64,000 nt of DNA from an uncultured Draconibacterium sp. (GCF_913063105.1 NZ_CAJXYQ010000011.1:62001-126000), one strand, 5' to 3'; counted from the stretch's first letter, positions 28,232 to 37,674 are shown. Notes: generated by a model not told the origin, from the letters alone. Made by a program: numbers and translations.

Positions 28232-28265
28232 AAAAGAGATGTTTAAGCATTTAAACACCTCTTTT
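28232..28265 (-). terminator. Rho-independent terminator of the 28286-29497 propeller gene
   Basis: A 15-bp stem with one G-U wobble in the minus-strand RNA (28232-28246 with 28251-28265), a 4-nt loop and a following run of U. It separates the isolated propeller gene from the kinase operon. Confidence 0.75.
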
Positions 28266-28285
28266 CAATATCTTGTAGAAAAATA

Positions 28286-29497
28286 CTACTGAATTTTATA
28301 GGCTATTAAAACATCGCCATGGCGCACAAAAAGACGCCCCTTATTAATGACCGGATGTGCCCAGTGTTGCGCTGTTCCGAGTTCAACCTTGGTTTGGCTT
28401 ACTACCTTAAAAGCCTCGGGAGTTGCTTCCACCAATGCCAGTTCTCCTCGGTCGCTGTAGCAATACAACATACCATCGGCAAAAATAGTTACCCCTTTCC
28501 CAATGGCATCCGACACGTATGCCTCCTCACCGGTTTCCCAGTTTACGCAACGCCACTCGCGTGCTTTATCGCCCGAGCCATACATATAGCCATCCAGCAC
28601 TACCATTCCGCCCATACGGCTATCGAGTTCCACTTTTTCCCACTGTTTGCTAACACTGCTTCCATCGTCGCTAAGGTCGAGTTTTACTCCACCTTTGCCG
28701 TAGCCACTAAAACAAAACAAGTCGCCATTGTAAAATAGCGGAGTGTTCGGATGCACTTTCCAGCGGTTGGTATGCGGAAAATCCCACAACATTTCTCCGG
28801 TTTTGGCATCAAGTGCAATTATGTGGTCGGCAGTGTGTGTTACCAGTAATTTTCGTGCAGGTAATTCGAGCAGTAAGGGAGTGCAATAAGCTGAAGTTTC
28901 GCCTTTACCTGGCGAGCTCCAGATTAATTCGCCGGTAAACCTATTGAGTGCAACCACATTATTTTTTGCTCCTCCCGGTGTTACATAAACCACATCGCCA
29001 TCCACTACCACGGTTTCGGTAACTCCCCAGCGGATATTTTCACCATCGAAATCTTCAAAGGCATTTTTGGTCCATTTTTTATCGCCATTTTTGGCATCCA
29101 TGCATATTAGTTCGCCGTAGCCGGTGTACATATACATTAAATCGCCGGCAACAACCACCGATGAACGCGAACCCGGATAGCTGTCTTTAAAATCTTTGCC
29201 ATAATTTACTTTCCAGGCCACCGTTCCATCCTGGTTAAAAACAACTATAAATCCATCCTCTCCCTGCAAAGTGGAAAGATATATTTGGTTGTTGGCAAAA
29301 ACCGGCGAGGAATGCCCTTCTCCAAGTCCTTCAAAAGTCCAAAGTATTTCGGGGCCATTGGCCGGCCATTCTTTTAATAAGCCGGTATCGGGATAAATAC
29401 CATTATTTTCGCCCCGCCAAACCGTTGGCTTTTGGGCAAACAGAATTGTTGTAGTAAACAACAGTGTAAAAGCTACAAGTAAACATTTCTTAATCAT
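28286..29497 (-). CDS. Secreted PQQ-like beta-propeller protein
   Basis: The open frame extends 13 codons upstream, but ATG 29495-29497 begins a normal signal peptide (MIKKCLLVAFTLLFTTTILF, then AQ), giving 403 residues. The mature start KPTVWRGENNGIYPDTGLLK and blades such as DAKTGEMLWDFPHTN and NRFTGELIWSSPGKG mark it as a paralogue of the proteins at 23739-24980 and 25146-26381. It has its own terminator downstream and lies upstream of the kinase gene in the same orientation. Function unknown. Confidence 0.85.
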   Translation of the reverse strand: MIKKCLLVAFTLLFTTTILFAQKPTVWRGENNGIYPDTGLLKEWPANGPEILWTFEGLGEGHSSPVFANNQIYLSTLQGEDGFIVVFNQDGTVAWKVNYGKDFKDSYPGSRSSVVVAGDLMYMYTGYGELICMDAKNGDKKWTKNAFEDFDGENIRWGVTETVVVDGDVVYVTPGGAKNNVVALNRFTGELIWSSPGKGETSAYCTPLLLELPARKLLVTHTADHIIALDAKTGEMLWDFPHTNRWKVHPNTPLFYNGDLFCFSGYGKGGVKLDLSDDGSSVSKQWEKVELDSRMGGMVVLDGYMYGSGDKAREWRCVNWETGEEAYVSDAIGKGVTIFADGMLYCYSDRGELALVEATPEAFKVVSQTKVELGTAQHWAHPVINKGRLFVRHGDVLIAYKIQ

Positions 29498-29700
29498 GAC
29501 TTTAAAGTTTAGTTTTGATTCTAAAAATAGAACCAAAACACCATATTAGCAAAGCCCACATTCAATTTATTAACTATCTAAATAGTAAAGAATATTTACA
29601 AGTTGTTTACATCTCATTAACAACTACATGGGGGCACAAAAAGATTTAAAACATATGATTGTTTTATTTAATAAAAACAGGTTAAAAAAGGTAGGCAACA

Positions 29701-29732
29701 AAAAAAGAGGATCTTTTAACATCCTCTTTTTT
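29701..29732 (-). terminator. Terminator of typA
   Basis: A perfect 12-bp stem (29701-29712 with 29721-29732) with an 8-nt loop and flanking A and T runs. It lies 27 bp past the typA stop and could work in both directions. Confidence 0.88.
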
Positions 29733-29758
29733 TCTATTATGTTCTATGTATTAAACTT

Positions 29759-31570
29759 TTATTCTGTAATAGCTTTTGCCTGGCGTTTACGTTCGTGTTC
29801 ATCCAAATAGATTTTACGAATACGCATATGGTTAGGCGTTATTTCAATGTATTCATCGTTGCGGATATACTCCATGGCCTCTTCCAGTGAAAATTTTATG
29901 GCCGGTGCAATTCCTGCCTTATCATCCGAACCAGATGCGCGCATATTTGTAAGTTTCTTGGTACGGATAATATTAATGGTTAAATCGTCCTGGCGTGTAT
30001 ATTCTCCGATAACCTGACCGGCGTACACTTCTTCTCCGGGATCAACAAAGAATTTTCCGCGGTCCTGCATTTTATCCAGCGAATAGGTAATGGCTGTTCC
30101 GGTTTCGAGCGAAATTAATGCACCGTTACGTTTTACACCAAGCTCTCCTTTCCAGGGTTCGTAACCTTTTAAGCGGTGAGCCATAATGGCTTCGCCCTCG
30201 GTGGCAGTAAGCATTTGGTTACGCAAACCAATTAAACCACGTGCCGGAACAAAAAATTCCAGGTGAGCACGCTCGTCTTTCACCTCAATATTGGCAATTT
30301 CACCTTTTCGAGCGGTAACCAGTTCAATTACTTTACCCGAGAATTCGTCGGGCACCTGAACGGTAAGTGCCTCAATGGGTTCGCATTTCTTGCCGTCAAT
30401 TTCTTTTATAATTACCTGTGGTTGTCCCAGCTGAATTTCGTAACCTTCGCGGCGCATGGTTTCTACCAAAATTGACAAGTGAAGAATTCCGCGGCCGTAC
30501 ACCAAAAACGAGTCGGCTGAATTGGTTTCTTCCACCCGAAGTGCCAGGTTTTTTTCCGTTTCTTTAAACAGCCTGTCGCGTACCTGTCGCGAGGTTACAA
30601 ATTTACCGTCTCTTCCAAAAAATGGCGAGTTATTAGCCACAAACAACATGCTCATGGTAGGCTCGTCAACCTGAATTGGTGTTAATCCTTCCGGTTCTTC
30701 AGCGTCGGCAATGGTATCGCCAATATCAAAACCTTCCAGCCCCAGTACGGCACAAATTTCGCCCGACGGCACAGGGTCTTTTGTTTTTTCTTTTCCCAAT
30801 CCTTCAAACAAATAGCACTCTTTGGCTACAGCTTTTATTTTTCTTCCATCGCGTTTTACGAGCGTTACCGGCGATCCGGGAATTAACTCGCCCCGCGAAA
30901 CTTTTCCTACAGCAATTCGCCCGGTATACGATGAGTAATCCAGCGAGGTAATACGCATTTGCAAGGTTCCTTCTTTGTGTGTTGCCGGCGGAATGTGTTC
31001 CAAAATCTGATCGAGCAGATAAACCACATCTTCGGTTGGTGTTTGCCAGTCGGGGCCCATCCATCCGGCCTTTGCCGATCCGTAAACGGTTGGAAAATCC
31101 AACTGCTCTTCGGTAGCATCAAGGCTAAACATTAAATCAAAAACTTTTTCCTGGGCAATATCGGGTGTACAGTTTTCTTTGTCTACTTTATTCACCACCA
31201 CCATTGGTTTCAATCCCAGTTCAATCGCTTTTTGCAGCACAAACCGGGTTTGTGGCATAGGGCCTTCAAAGGCATCAACAATAAGCAAAACGCCATCGGC
31301 CATATTTAAAACACGCTCTACCTCGCCACCAAAGTCGCTGTGCCCCGGTGTATCAATAATGTTAATTTTGGTGTCTTTATATCTAACCGAAACGTTTTTC
31401 GATAGAATGGTGATTCCACGTTCGCGTTCCAGGTCGTTATTATCGAGTAATAACTCCTTCACTTCCTGGTTATCGCGGAACAGTTTTACCTGGTGAAGTA
31501 TACGATCAACCAAGGTAGTTTTGCCGTGGTCGACGTGTGCAATAATTGCAATGTTTCTGATTTCTGCCAT
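29759..31570 (-). CDS. typA: Ribosome-associated GTPase TypA/BipA
   Basis: A 603-residue translational GTPase of normal length. G1 is AHVDHGKTTLVDR (about 11-23), G2 RGITI, G3 DTPGHSDFGGEV, G4 NKVDKE, followed by domain II, EF-G-like domains III and V and the TypA-specific C-terminal domain (about 480-603). TypA binds the 70S ribosome and acts in 50S assembly and stress adaptation, especially at low temperature. It is a single gene with a strong terminator. Confidence 0.97.
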   Translation of the reverse strand: MAEIRNIAIIAHVDHGKTTLVDRILHQVKLFRDNQEVKELLLDNNDLERERGITILSKNVSVRYKDTKINIIDTPGHSDFGGEVERVLNMADGVLLIVDAFEGPMPQTRFVLQKAIELGLKPMVVVNKVDKENCTPDIAQEKVFDLMFSLDATEEQLDFPTVYGSAKAGWMGPDWQTPTEDVVYLLDQILEHIPPATHKEGTLQMRITSLDYSSYTGRIAVGKVSRGELIPGSPVTLVKRDGRKIKAVAKECYLFEGLGKEKTKDPVPSGEICAVLGLEGFDIGDTIADAEEPEGLTPIQVDEPTMSMLFVANNSPFFGRDGKFVTSRQVRDRLFKETEKNLALRVEETNSADSFLVYGRGILHLSILVETMRREGYEIQLGQPQVIIKEIDGKKCEPIEALTVQVPDEFSGKVIELVTARKGEIANIEVKDERAHLEFFVPARGLIGLRNQMLTATEGEAIMAHRLKGYEPWKGELGVKRNGALISLETGTAITYSLDKMQDRGKFFVDPGEEVYAGQVIGEYTRQDDLTINIIRTKKLTNMRASGSDDKAGIAPAIKFSLEEAMEYIRNDEYIEITPNHMRIRKIYLDEHERKRQAKAITE

Positions 31571-31668
31571 TTTACTATTTTCTAATCCATTTAGCTAACA
31601 TCGGAATTCACGAATTGTTTTCTGCATCAACATTTTACAGAAACAATCCATTCCCCGAAATCGGCGCG

Positions 31669-31676
31669 CAAATGTA
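31669..31676 (-). promoter_or_regulatory. Candidate -7 element for typA
   Basis: The minus strand reads TACATTTG, an exact TAnnTTTG Bacteroidota -7 box, about 100 bp upstream of the typA start. No convincing TTG -33 box is seen at the usual 19-21 bp, so this is tentative. Confidence 0.4.
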
Positions 31677-31815
31677 CGAAAGTTTTAACTACCCGAAGTA
31701 AAGCACGCGTGAAATGCATTTAAATTTAATGTTGAAAACGTGAACAGCACATTAAGAACATAAAATGTGTTGATTGCCAAGGAATAAAACGAAATGTTTA
31801 GAGGTAATTCCCAAC

Positions 31816-31838
31816 ACCCCTCGTTATAAACGAGGGGT
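31816..31838. repeat. Perfect 10-bp inverted repeat (hairpin) after the lipoprotein propeller gene
   Basis: acccctcgtt and aacgaggggt pair fully around a 3-nt loop, 26 bp past the stop of the 31864-33129 gene. There is no U-run, so it may be an mRNA-end hairpin or part of a dispersed repeat rather than an intrinsic terminator. Confidence 0.55.
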
Positions 31839-31863
31839 AGATTGCCTAAGAAGCCGTTGATTC

Positions 31864-33129
31864 TTATTTTATCGCATACAAAAATTTATCTGTTCGCAGC
31901 AGCATTTTATCACCCACAAAAGCAGGAACAGCTTTTACCGTCTCGCTGATATCGTTTTCTGCCACTTTCTGAAATGAGTCGCCCGGTTTAATGATCGTAC
32001 AAAATCCTTTTACGTTAATAAAATAGATATTTCCACCGGCATAAATGGGCGAAGCATTAAAATTACCTCTTAATTTTTCCTTCCAGATTACTTCACCGGT
32101 CATAGCATCAAGGCAAGTTACCATTCCGCGATCGTGAACCATATACATCAGCCCATCAACAATTACCGGTGTTGGAATTTGCGGAACTTCATCTTCGTAA
32201 GTCCACTTTACATGTGTTTGTGTTACATCGCCCTTGCCGGTTGGGTTAACGGCATACTGGCGTGTCCAAAATGGTTTGCCGTCTTCGAACAACCAACCTG
32301 AATTTACATACACCAATCCGTTGTAATAAAGTGGTTGGCTTACGGTTGAATCATCGCCATAGGTAATGGTCCAAACTACCTCGCCTGTATTTACATCGTG
32401 GGCATAACACTGATTGGCAGCGTTACTTATTAGCAATTCATTACCATTTACATTTATTACAATTGGTGTTTGGTACGACTTCCGGTAAACCGGCTCTAAC
32501 AGGTCGTAAATTTCCTTTGGCCGAACACTTTTCCAAATCGTTTCGCCGGTGTTTTTATCAAGGGCCGCCACATAAGGATCTTCTGTTCCCTCCAGGTGAA
32601 CAATCAGTTTGTTGTTATAAAGAATTAACGAAGAAGCAGGCCCCTGCATATGCTGGCACGGCATGTCTTCGCGTTTCCAAATCACTTCGAAAGTTTTTGT
32701 ATCAATACAAGCCGTTCCGAAACTTCCGTAATGCACATAAACCCGCCCACTTTCGATGCAAGGTGTTGGCGTTGCATACGAGTTGGTTCCATGAATACGC
32801 TGTGGATCGTCTGCTGTAAATATTGCCTGTTCATTCAGTAATTTGCCGGTTTCCAGGTCAAAACAGACGACATAAAATTCATGACCTTCTTTATCGGCTG
32901 AAGTGAGCCATACCTGTTTGCCATACACCACCGGTGACGACCATCCATGCCCTTTTACCGGAACCTTCCAAACAATATTTTCAGTATTGCTCCATTCTAA
33001 AGGAGCTGTTTCCACACTGGCATGGCCATTCATGTTAGTGCCACGAAAATGGGTCCAGTTGCCTGATTCGTTTTTACAGGAAATAAAAAACAGAAACAAA
33101 ATAAAAGCCAAAGGCAATGCGGTTTTCAT
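31864..33129 (-). CDS. PQQ-like beta-propeller lipoprotein
   Basis: A 421-residue protein with a lipoprotein signal: the hydrophobic core LPLAFILFLFFIS leads to the lipobox Cys at residue 18 (FISCKNES). The mature part starts WTHFRGTNMNGHASVETAPL and has propeller blades (DLETGKLLNEQAIFT, DVNTGEVVWTITYG, DAMTGEVIWKEKLRG). It is a distant member of the PQQ-like set in this window and would be attached to a membrane facing the periplasm or the surface. Cofactor and substrate are unknown. It is a single gene upstream of which the minus strand reads TACCTTTG (33152-33159), a possible -7 box. Confidence 0.85.
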   Translation of the reverse strand: MKTALPLAFILFLFFISCKNESGNWTHFRGTNMNGHASVETAPLEWSNTENIVWKVPVKGHGWSSPVVYGKQVWLTSADKEGHEFYVVCFDLETGKLLNEQAIFTADDPQRIHGTNSYATPTPCIESGRVYVHYGSFGTACIDTKTFEVIWKREDMPCQHMQGPASSLILYNNKLIVHLEGTEDPYVAALDKNTGETIWKSVRPKEIYDLLEPVYRKSYQTPIVINVNGNELLISNAANQCYAHDVNTGEVVWTITYGDDSTVSQPLYYNGLVYVNSGWLFEDGKPFWTRQYAVNPTGKGDVTQTHVKWTYEDEVPQIPTPVIVDGLMYMVHDRGMVTCLDAMTGEVIWKEKLRGNFNASPIYAGGNIYFINVKGFCTIIKPGDSFQKVAENDISETVKAVPAFVGDKMLLRTDKFLYAIK

Positions 33130-33249
33130 GTTGATCGTATTTTGTGAATTTCAAAGGTAACATAAAATACAATTCTAATATCCTTTGAAACAGTAATCGG
33201 ATGACCCTGCCGAAACATGAAGTCATCCGATAAATTAAGAGAAAACAGC

Positions 33250-33271
33250 CTTGTGCACCTCAGTGCACAAG
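33250..33271 (-). terminator. Terminator after the first saccharopine dehydrogenase gene
   Basis: A perfect 9-bp stem (cttgtgcac / gtgcacaag) with a 4-nt loop, 17 bp past the stop of the 33288-34637 gene, followed in the minus direction by a U-rich stretch. Confidence 0.7.
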
Positions 33272-33287
33272 CCATATATTGAATAGT

Positions 33288-34637
33288 TTAGTTTTGTATT
33301 TCTACGCCGCTTTCTTTTTCTGTTTCCGAAAATTTAATTCCATATTGCTCCAACTCATCCAAAATTGGCTCATAAATTTCTTTATTGGTTGGAATATACA
33401 TACCCACCAGGGGTAATTGTCCGGTTAAATAAAGTTTTGCAGCAACAGCCAGCGGTAATCCTACTGTTTTTGCCATGGCGGTTTTTTCTCCCGATTCGCC
33501 AGTTACCACCAGCGAACTGTTCTTCTCACGCTTTTTTTGATTTTCTTTATCAAGATATTCAAACTTGTGCCACATTACAATCATATCCTTGTCGTGTGGC
33601 ATTAATTGCCATTTCTCGGTCAGTAATTTTTCCATCACTTGCGCGGGAGTTGCCTTTTTCAGCCCTATTTTTCGTTTTTCAAAAATACCCAGCCATTCCA
33701 GTTTCGGGATAATCTCTGAATCCATTGGAATTTGCAACGAGTGATACAGCTTCAAATCGATGGTATCAGCAGCATGATAATATAAAAATGAGTTAATAAA
33801 CTCGCGATAGGTCATGTCTTCAACATTGTCGATAAAATAATCGTCGCTGGTAGCCCCCAACTGTACAAATATGTTCCATGCTTTACAAAATCCCGGTCGA
33901 CGCAAGGTACCCCTGTAAACAGTTGGCACACCTTCCAATCCGTACTTTTCAATATAACTCATCGAGTCGCGGTTAGCATACCCTTCAAACCAACCAAATT
34001 TGTCGATCTTTATTAACTCTGTCCTTCTAAAAAGCCGGTTGTAAGGGATATACTTTACTTTTCCGTTCTGGATAAATTTAGCGGGACCACCCTGCCCGGC
34101 CAATACCACGTTTCGCGGATTCCAGCTAAACTTATAGTGCCACGGGTTATCATCCGATTCGGGGGCAACAAGCCCGCCTGTAAACGACTCGAATGCTTCC
34201 AGCTGGTGGCCATCAGCTTTAATCTGGTTAATCATGCGCATAGCCGACATATGGTCTAACCCGGGATCCAGCCCACACTCGTTCAAAAAAAACAGACCTT
34301 TACTTTTCACTTCCTCCTCTGCCAGTTTCATTTCCTTACTTTCGTAGGAAGCGGTGAGTAAACTTTTTGAAAATTTAAGACACGACTGAACCACCAGTTT
34401 ATGAAAACGTGCCGGAAGCATTGAAATAACCAGATCGGCCGCCCGAACCTCCTGGTCGCGGGCAAATTCATCTTTTACATTCAAAATGGAGAAAGGCAGA
34501 TGAAAAGATTTTACCAGTTCACTCTCGGCTGCATCAACCACTTTAATATTCCAGTGGTATTTTATTGCGTGTTCGGCCAGGTAAGCGAGCAAAAATACAC
34601 TCGATCTTCCGGCTCCAAATATTAATATGTTCTTCAT
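33288..34637 (-). CDS. Saccharopine dehydrogenase-like enzyme 1 (glutamate-forming, LYS9 type)
   Basis: A 449-residue NAD(P)-dependent enzyme. The Rossmann start ILIFGAGRSSVFLLAYLAEH binds the cofactor. The central LNECGLDPGLDHMSAMRMI and the YRGTLRRPGF segment are family hallmarks of saccharopine dehydrogenase, L-glutamate forming, the second half of eukaryotic AASS. The reaction would convert saccharopine to alpha-aminoadipate semialdehyde plus glutamate. It sits at the downstream end of the lysine/3-oxoadipate cluster, 209 bp after the aminoadipate-semialdehyde dehydrogenase, with a REP-like repeat in the gap. A paralogue is encoded at 42427-43758. The activity split between them is unknown. 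Confidence 0.85.
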   Translation of the reverse strand: MKNILIFGAGRSSVFLLAYLAEHAIKYHWNIKVVDAAESELVKSFHLPFSILNVKDEFARDQEVRAADLVISMLPARFHKLVVQSCLKFSKSLLTASYESKEMKLAEEEVKSKGLFFLNECGLDPGLDHMSAMRMINQIKADGHQLEAFESFTGGLVAPESDDNPWHYKFSWNPRNVVLAGQGGPAKFIQNGKVKYIPYNRLFRRTELIKIDKFGWFEGYANRDSMSYIEKYGLEGVPTVYRGTLRRPGFCKAWNIFVQLGATSDDYFIDNVEDMTYREFINSFLYYHAADTIDLKLYHSLQIPMDSEIIPKLEWLGIFEKRKIGLKKATPAQVMEKLLTEKWQLMPHDKDMIVMWHKFEYLDKENQKKREKNSSLVVTGESGEKTAMAKTVGLPLAVAAKLYLTGQLPLVGMYIPTNKEIYEPILDELEQYGIKFSETEKESGVEIQN

Positions 34638-34715
34638 ATTTTTATACTATGAGATATTTAGATTTGAGTATAGAAGCTTTTTCAATCAACAGTTCTTATT
34701 AAACATTTGGTAATC

Positions 34716-34793
34716 CGTCATTCCGCCCGTCAGCTGACGGATCTGGAATTTTTTAACAGATGCTGAATCCGCCAGCTGACAGACAGCATGAGG
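34716..34793. repeat. REP/BIME-like pair of palindromes
   Basis: Two nested hairpins lie in the 209-bp intergenic gap. The first holds the perfect 14-bp palindrome ccgtcagctgacgg (34727-34740) within ttcc...ggaa arms. The second holds atgctg...cagcat arms (34760-34765 and 34784-34789) around ccgccagctgac. The shared core (cagctgac) and flanks (gtcatt, catgag) suggest one imperfect larger inverted repeat of the REP type. Confidence 0.6.
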
Positions 34794-34846
34794 TTCACCT
34801 GTTAAAGTAAATTTGCATACTGAAGATTGCCTATTGCCTACTTCTC

Positions 34847-36388
34847 TTAAACATTAAACTCAATTCCCTGAGCCAACGGAAGTTCTGTACTGTAATTTAT
34901 TGTATTTGTTTGGCGACGCATGTAGGCTTTCCAGGCATCAGAGCCCGATTCGCGGCCACCGCCAGTTTCTTTTTCGCCACCAAATGCACCACCAATTTCA
35001 GCACCCGATGTTCCGATATTTACATTGGCTATGCCACAATCAGAACCTTCGTGCGACAGAAATTTTTCGGTTTCAAGCATGTGGGTAGAAAAGATGGCCG
35101 ACGAAAGGCCCTGCGGCACATCGTTATGCAAACGAATGGCTTCATCCAAATCGGTATAACGAATCATGTACAATAGTGGAGCAAAAGTTTCGTCCTGAAC
35201 AATTTTGTAATGATTTTCTACTTCTGCAATACAAGGTGTAACGTAACATCCCGATTCGTAACCTTTTCCTGAAAGTTTCTCGCCGCCAATTAAAACAGTA
35301 CCACCTTCAGCTTTCACTTTTTCAACTGCTGACAGGTAAGTATCAACTGCCCAATTATCAACCAAAGGGCCAACCAGCGTATTTTCATCCAGGGCATGAC
35401 CAATGGGCAGCTTGTCGTAAACGGCAATCAATCGTTTTTTAAAGTCTTCGTAAACTGAATCGTGCACAATAATACGGCGGGTAGATGTACAACGCTGTCC
35501 GCAGGTACCTACAGCGCCAAAAACCACGGCCCGCAGCGCCATTTCAAGGTTGGCATCAGGGGTAACAATTATGGCGTTATTACCGCCAAGTTCCAATATG
35601 GCTCTACCTAAACGTTCGCCCACTAAAGCGCCTACTTTTTTACCAATTTTTGTTGATCCGGTGAACGATACCAACGGAATATTTTTGTCGCTGAAGAACT
35701 CGTCGCCCAACTCGCGCGAACCTGCGGCAACCAGATTAAGCACCCCTTCAGGAATGTTATTGGCTTTTAAAACCTTTGCAACTATGTTATGCACAGCTAT
35801 GGCACACAGCAACACTTTTGAAGATGGTTTCCAAATTACCACATCGCCTGCAACCATCGCAATCATAGCATTCCAGGCCCATACTGCCACCGGAAAGTTA
35901 AATGCCGAAACCACGCCAACAATTCCCAGTGGATGATACTGATCGTACATGCGGTGTTTTTCGCGCTCTGAATGCATGGTAAATCCGTAAAGCTGCCGCG
36001 ACTGCCCCACGGCAAAATCGCAGATATCAATCATTTCCTGTACTTCTCCTAAACCTTCCTGATAAATTTTACCCATTTCGTAGGATACCAGTTTGGCTAG
36101 TGGTTCTTTGTATTTTCGCAGCTCCAAACCAATTTGTCGCACAATTTCGCCACGTTTAGGTGCGGGCACCATACGCCAGGTTTTAAAAGCTTTTTGGGCA
36201 GTTTCAACCACATCGCGATAGTCGGCTGCCGTTGCCTGGTTTATTTTGGCAATTAATGCCCCATCCGATGAGGAATATGATTCGATGACAGCTCCGGTGG
36301 TTTTCTTCCAAACGGTACCGGTGCATGCACCATTGTTTAAGTCGTTAATTCCTAAAACTTTTAATTCTTTTGAAATGTCAATTTTCAT
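34847..36388 (-). CDS. Alpha-aminoadipate-semialdehyde dehydrogenase (ALDH7/antiquitin type)
   Basis: A 513-residue NAD(P)-dependent aldehyde dehydrogenase. The catalytic Cys300 is in CGQRCTSTRR and the general base Glu266 in LELGGN. The C-terminal AEIGGAFGGEKETGGGRESG and WKAYMRRQTNTINYS are diagnostic of the ALDH7 branch, which oxidises 2-aminoadipate-6-semialdehyde (with its cyclic form piperideine-6-carboxylate) to 2-aminoadipate. In human ALDH7A1 this is the step after saccharopine dehydrogenase. The gene is 83 bp downstream of the thiolase gene, in the same direction as the aminomutase operon. Its product would be the substrate proposed for that aminomutase. Confidence 0.9.
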   Translation of the reverse strand: MKIDISKELKVLGINDLNNGACTGTVWKKTTGAVIESYSSSDGALIAKINQATAADYRDVVETAQKAFKTWRMVPAPKRGEIVRQIGLELRKYKEPLAKLVSYEMGKIYQEGLGEVQEMIDICDFAVGQSRQLYGFTMHSEREKHRMYDQYHPLGIVGVVSAFNFPVAVWAWNAMIAMVAGDVVIWKPSSKVLLCAIAVHNIVAKVLKANNIPEGVLNLVAAGSRELGDEFFSDKNIPLVSFTGSTKIGKKVGALVGERLGRAILELGGNNAIIVTPDANLEMALRAVVFGAVGTCGQRCTSTRRIIVHDSVYEDFKKRLIAVYDKLPIGHALDENTLVGPLVDNWAVDTYLSAVEKVKAEGGTVLIGGEKLSGKGYESGCYVTPCIAEVENHYKIVQDETFAPLLYMIRYTDLDEAIRLHNDVPQGLSSAIFSTHMLETEKFLSHEGSDCGIANVNIGTSGAEIGGAFGGEKETGGGRESGSDAWKAYMRRQTNTINYSTELPLAQGIEFNV

Positions 36389-36471
36389 GATTTTCTATTT
36401 AAATTTATTTACATTTTATTACTTAAGAAGCGGGCTTGGCCCTTCATAATCTTCATATACTTTTGTCTCAA

Positions 36472-37674
36472 CTACACTTTTTGCAACACCATCGACAGCC
36501 CCTGCCCAACTCCCACACACATAGTGCACAGGGCATATTGGCGACCTGATTCGTGCAATTGATGCCAGGCGGTTGTTACCAATCGGGCTCCTGACATTCC
36601 CAAAGGATGCCCCAGTGCGATTGCACCTCCAAGCGGATTTAACCGGGGATCGTTGTCGGCTATGCCAAATTCACGGATACAGGCCAATGATTGAGCGGCA
36701 AAGGCTTCATTCAGTTCGATAATATCTATCTGTTTGAATTTCAGCCCCAAACGTTTTAACAACTTATCAGTTGCAGGCACGGGACCAATTCCCATAATTC
36801 GAGGGGGCACCCCGGCAGCCTGCATACCCAAAATTTTTGCCCGTGGGGTTAGGTGGTATCTTTTCACAGCAGCTTGTGATGCTACAATTACAGCTGCCGC
36901 CCCATCGTTTATTCCCGACGCATTTCCGGCAGTAACTGTTGTTCCAGCACCATAAACAGGTTTTAAGGAGGCCAGTTTTTCGAGCGACGATAAACGGGGG
37001 TGCTCGTCTTTGTCAACAAGCATAGCTTCGCCTTTTTGCTGTGGAATAGCCAAGGGCATTATCTCTTTACCCAGAGATCCGTTTTTCTGCGCTTCGGCAG
37101 TTTTTAGCTGGCTGTGATGCGCAAATTTATCCTGATCTTCGCGACTTATGTTGTATTCTTTTGCCAGATTTTCGGCAGTGCAAATCAGCGGATCGGTACC
37201 AAACCGCGCTTTAAATTCTGGATTCACAAAACGCCAGCCAATGGTAGAGTCGTACATTTCGGCATTTCGCGAAAAAGCCTGTGTTGACTTAGCAACAACC
37301 ATTGGCGCCCGCGACATACTTTCTACACCGCCGGCAATAATAAGATCGGCCTCACCAGTTTTGATGGCCCTTGCTGCTATGCCAATGGCTTCCATTCCCG
37401 ACGAACACAGGCGGTTAACCGTAAGCCCCGGTACACTTTCGGGCAAGCCGGCCAACAGCAAAGCCATACGTGCCACATTTCGGTTATCTTCGCCGGCCTG
37501 GTTGGCGCAGCCCAAAATTACATCATCAATGGCTACGGGATCAATAACAGTATTTCGTTCCAGCAACTTTTTTATGGGCATGGCTGCCAAATCATCGGTT
37601 CGTATTGCTGATAAGGCTCCTCCATATTTTCCTACCGGTGTGCGAATAGCATCGCAAATAAAAGCTTCATTCAT
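36472..37674 (-). CDS. pcaF: 3-oxoadipyl-CoA thiolase (PcaF-like)
   Basis: A 400-residue thiolase. Nucleophile Cys90 is in NRLCSSGMEAIG. The other catalytic residues are in GGAIALGHPLG (His) and CTMCVGVGQG (Cys). The sequence follows beta-ketoadipyl-CoA thiolases closely from memory, including FICDAIRTPVGKYGGALS, CANQAGEDNRNVARMALL and TIGWRFVNP, which fit PcaF better than acetoacetyl-CoA thiolases. The reaction would split 3-oxoadipyl-CoA with CoA into succinyl-CoA and acetyl-CoA. The start overlaps the aminotransferase stop by one base (TAATG), so translation is coupled. No protocatechuate genes are nearby. Confidence 0.85.
   Translation of the reverse strand: MNEAFICDAIRTPVGKYGGALSAIRTDDLAAMPIKKLLERNTVIDPVAIDDVILGCANQAGEDNRNVARMALLLAGLPESVPGLTVNRLCSSGMEAIGIAARAIKTGEADLIIAGGVESMSRAPMVVAKSTQAFSRNAEMYDSTIGWRFVNPEFKARFGTDPLICTAENLAKEYNISREDQDKFAHHSQLKTAEAQKNGSLGKEIMPLAIPQQKGEAMLVDKDEHPRLSSLEKLASLKPVYGAGTTVTAGNASGINDGAAAVIVASQAAVKRYHLTPRAKILGMQAAGVPPRIMGIGPVPATDKLLKRLGLKFKQIDIIELNEAFAAQSLACIREFGIADNDPRLNPLGGAIALGHPLGMSGARLVTTAWHQLHESGRQYALCTMCVGVGQGLSMVLQKV

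Noticed and set aside
12081..33129. True PQQ-dependent dehydrogenases
   Set aside because: The propeller proteins lack the adjacent Cys-Cys pair and the catalytic Asp/Glu set of methanol-type quinoproteins, and no PQQ synthesis genes are in the window.
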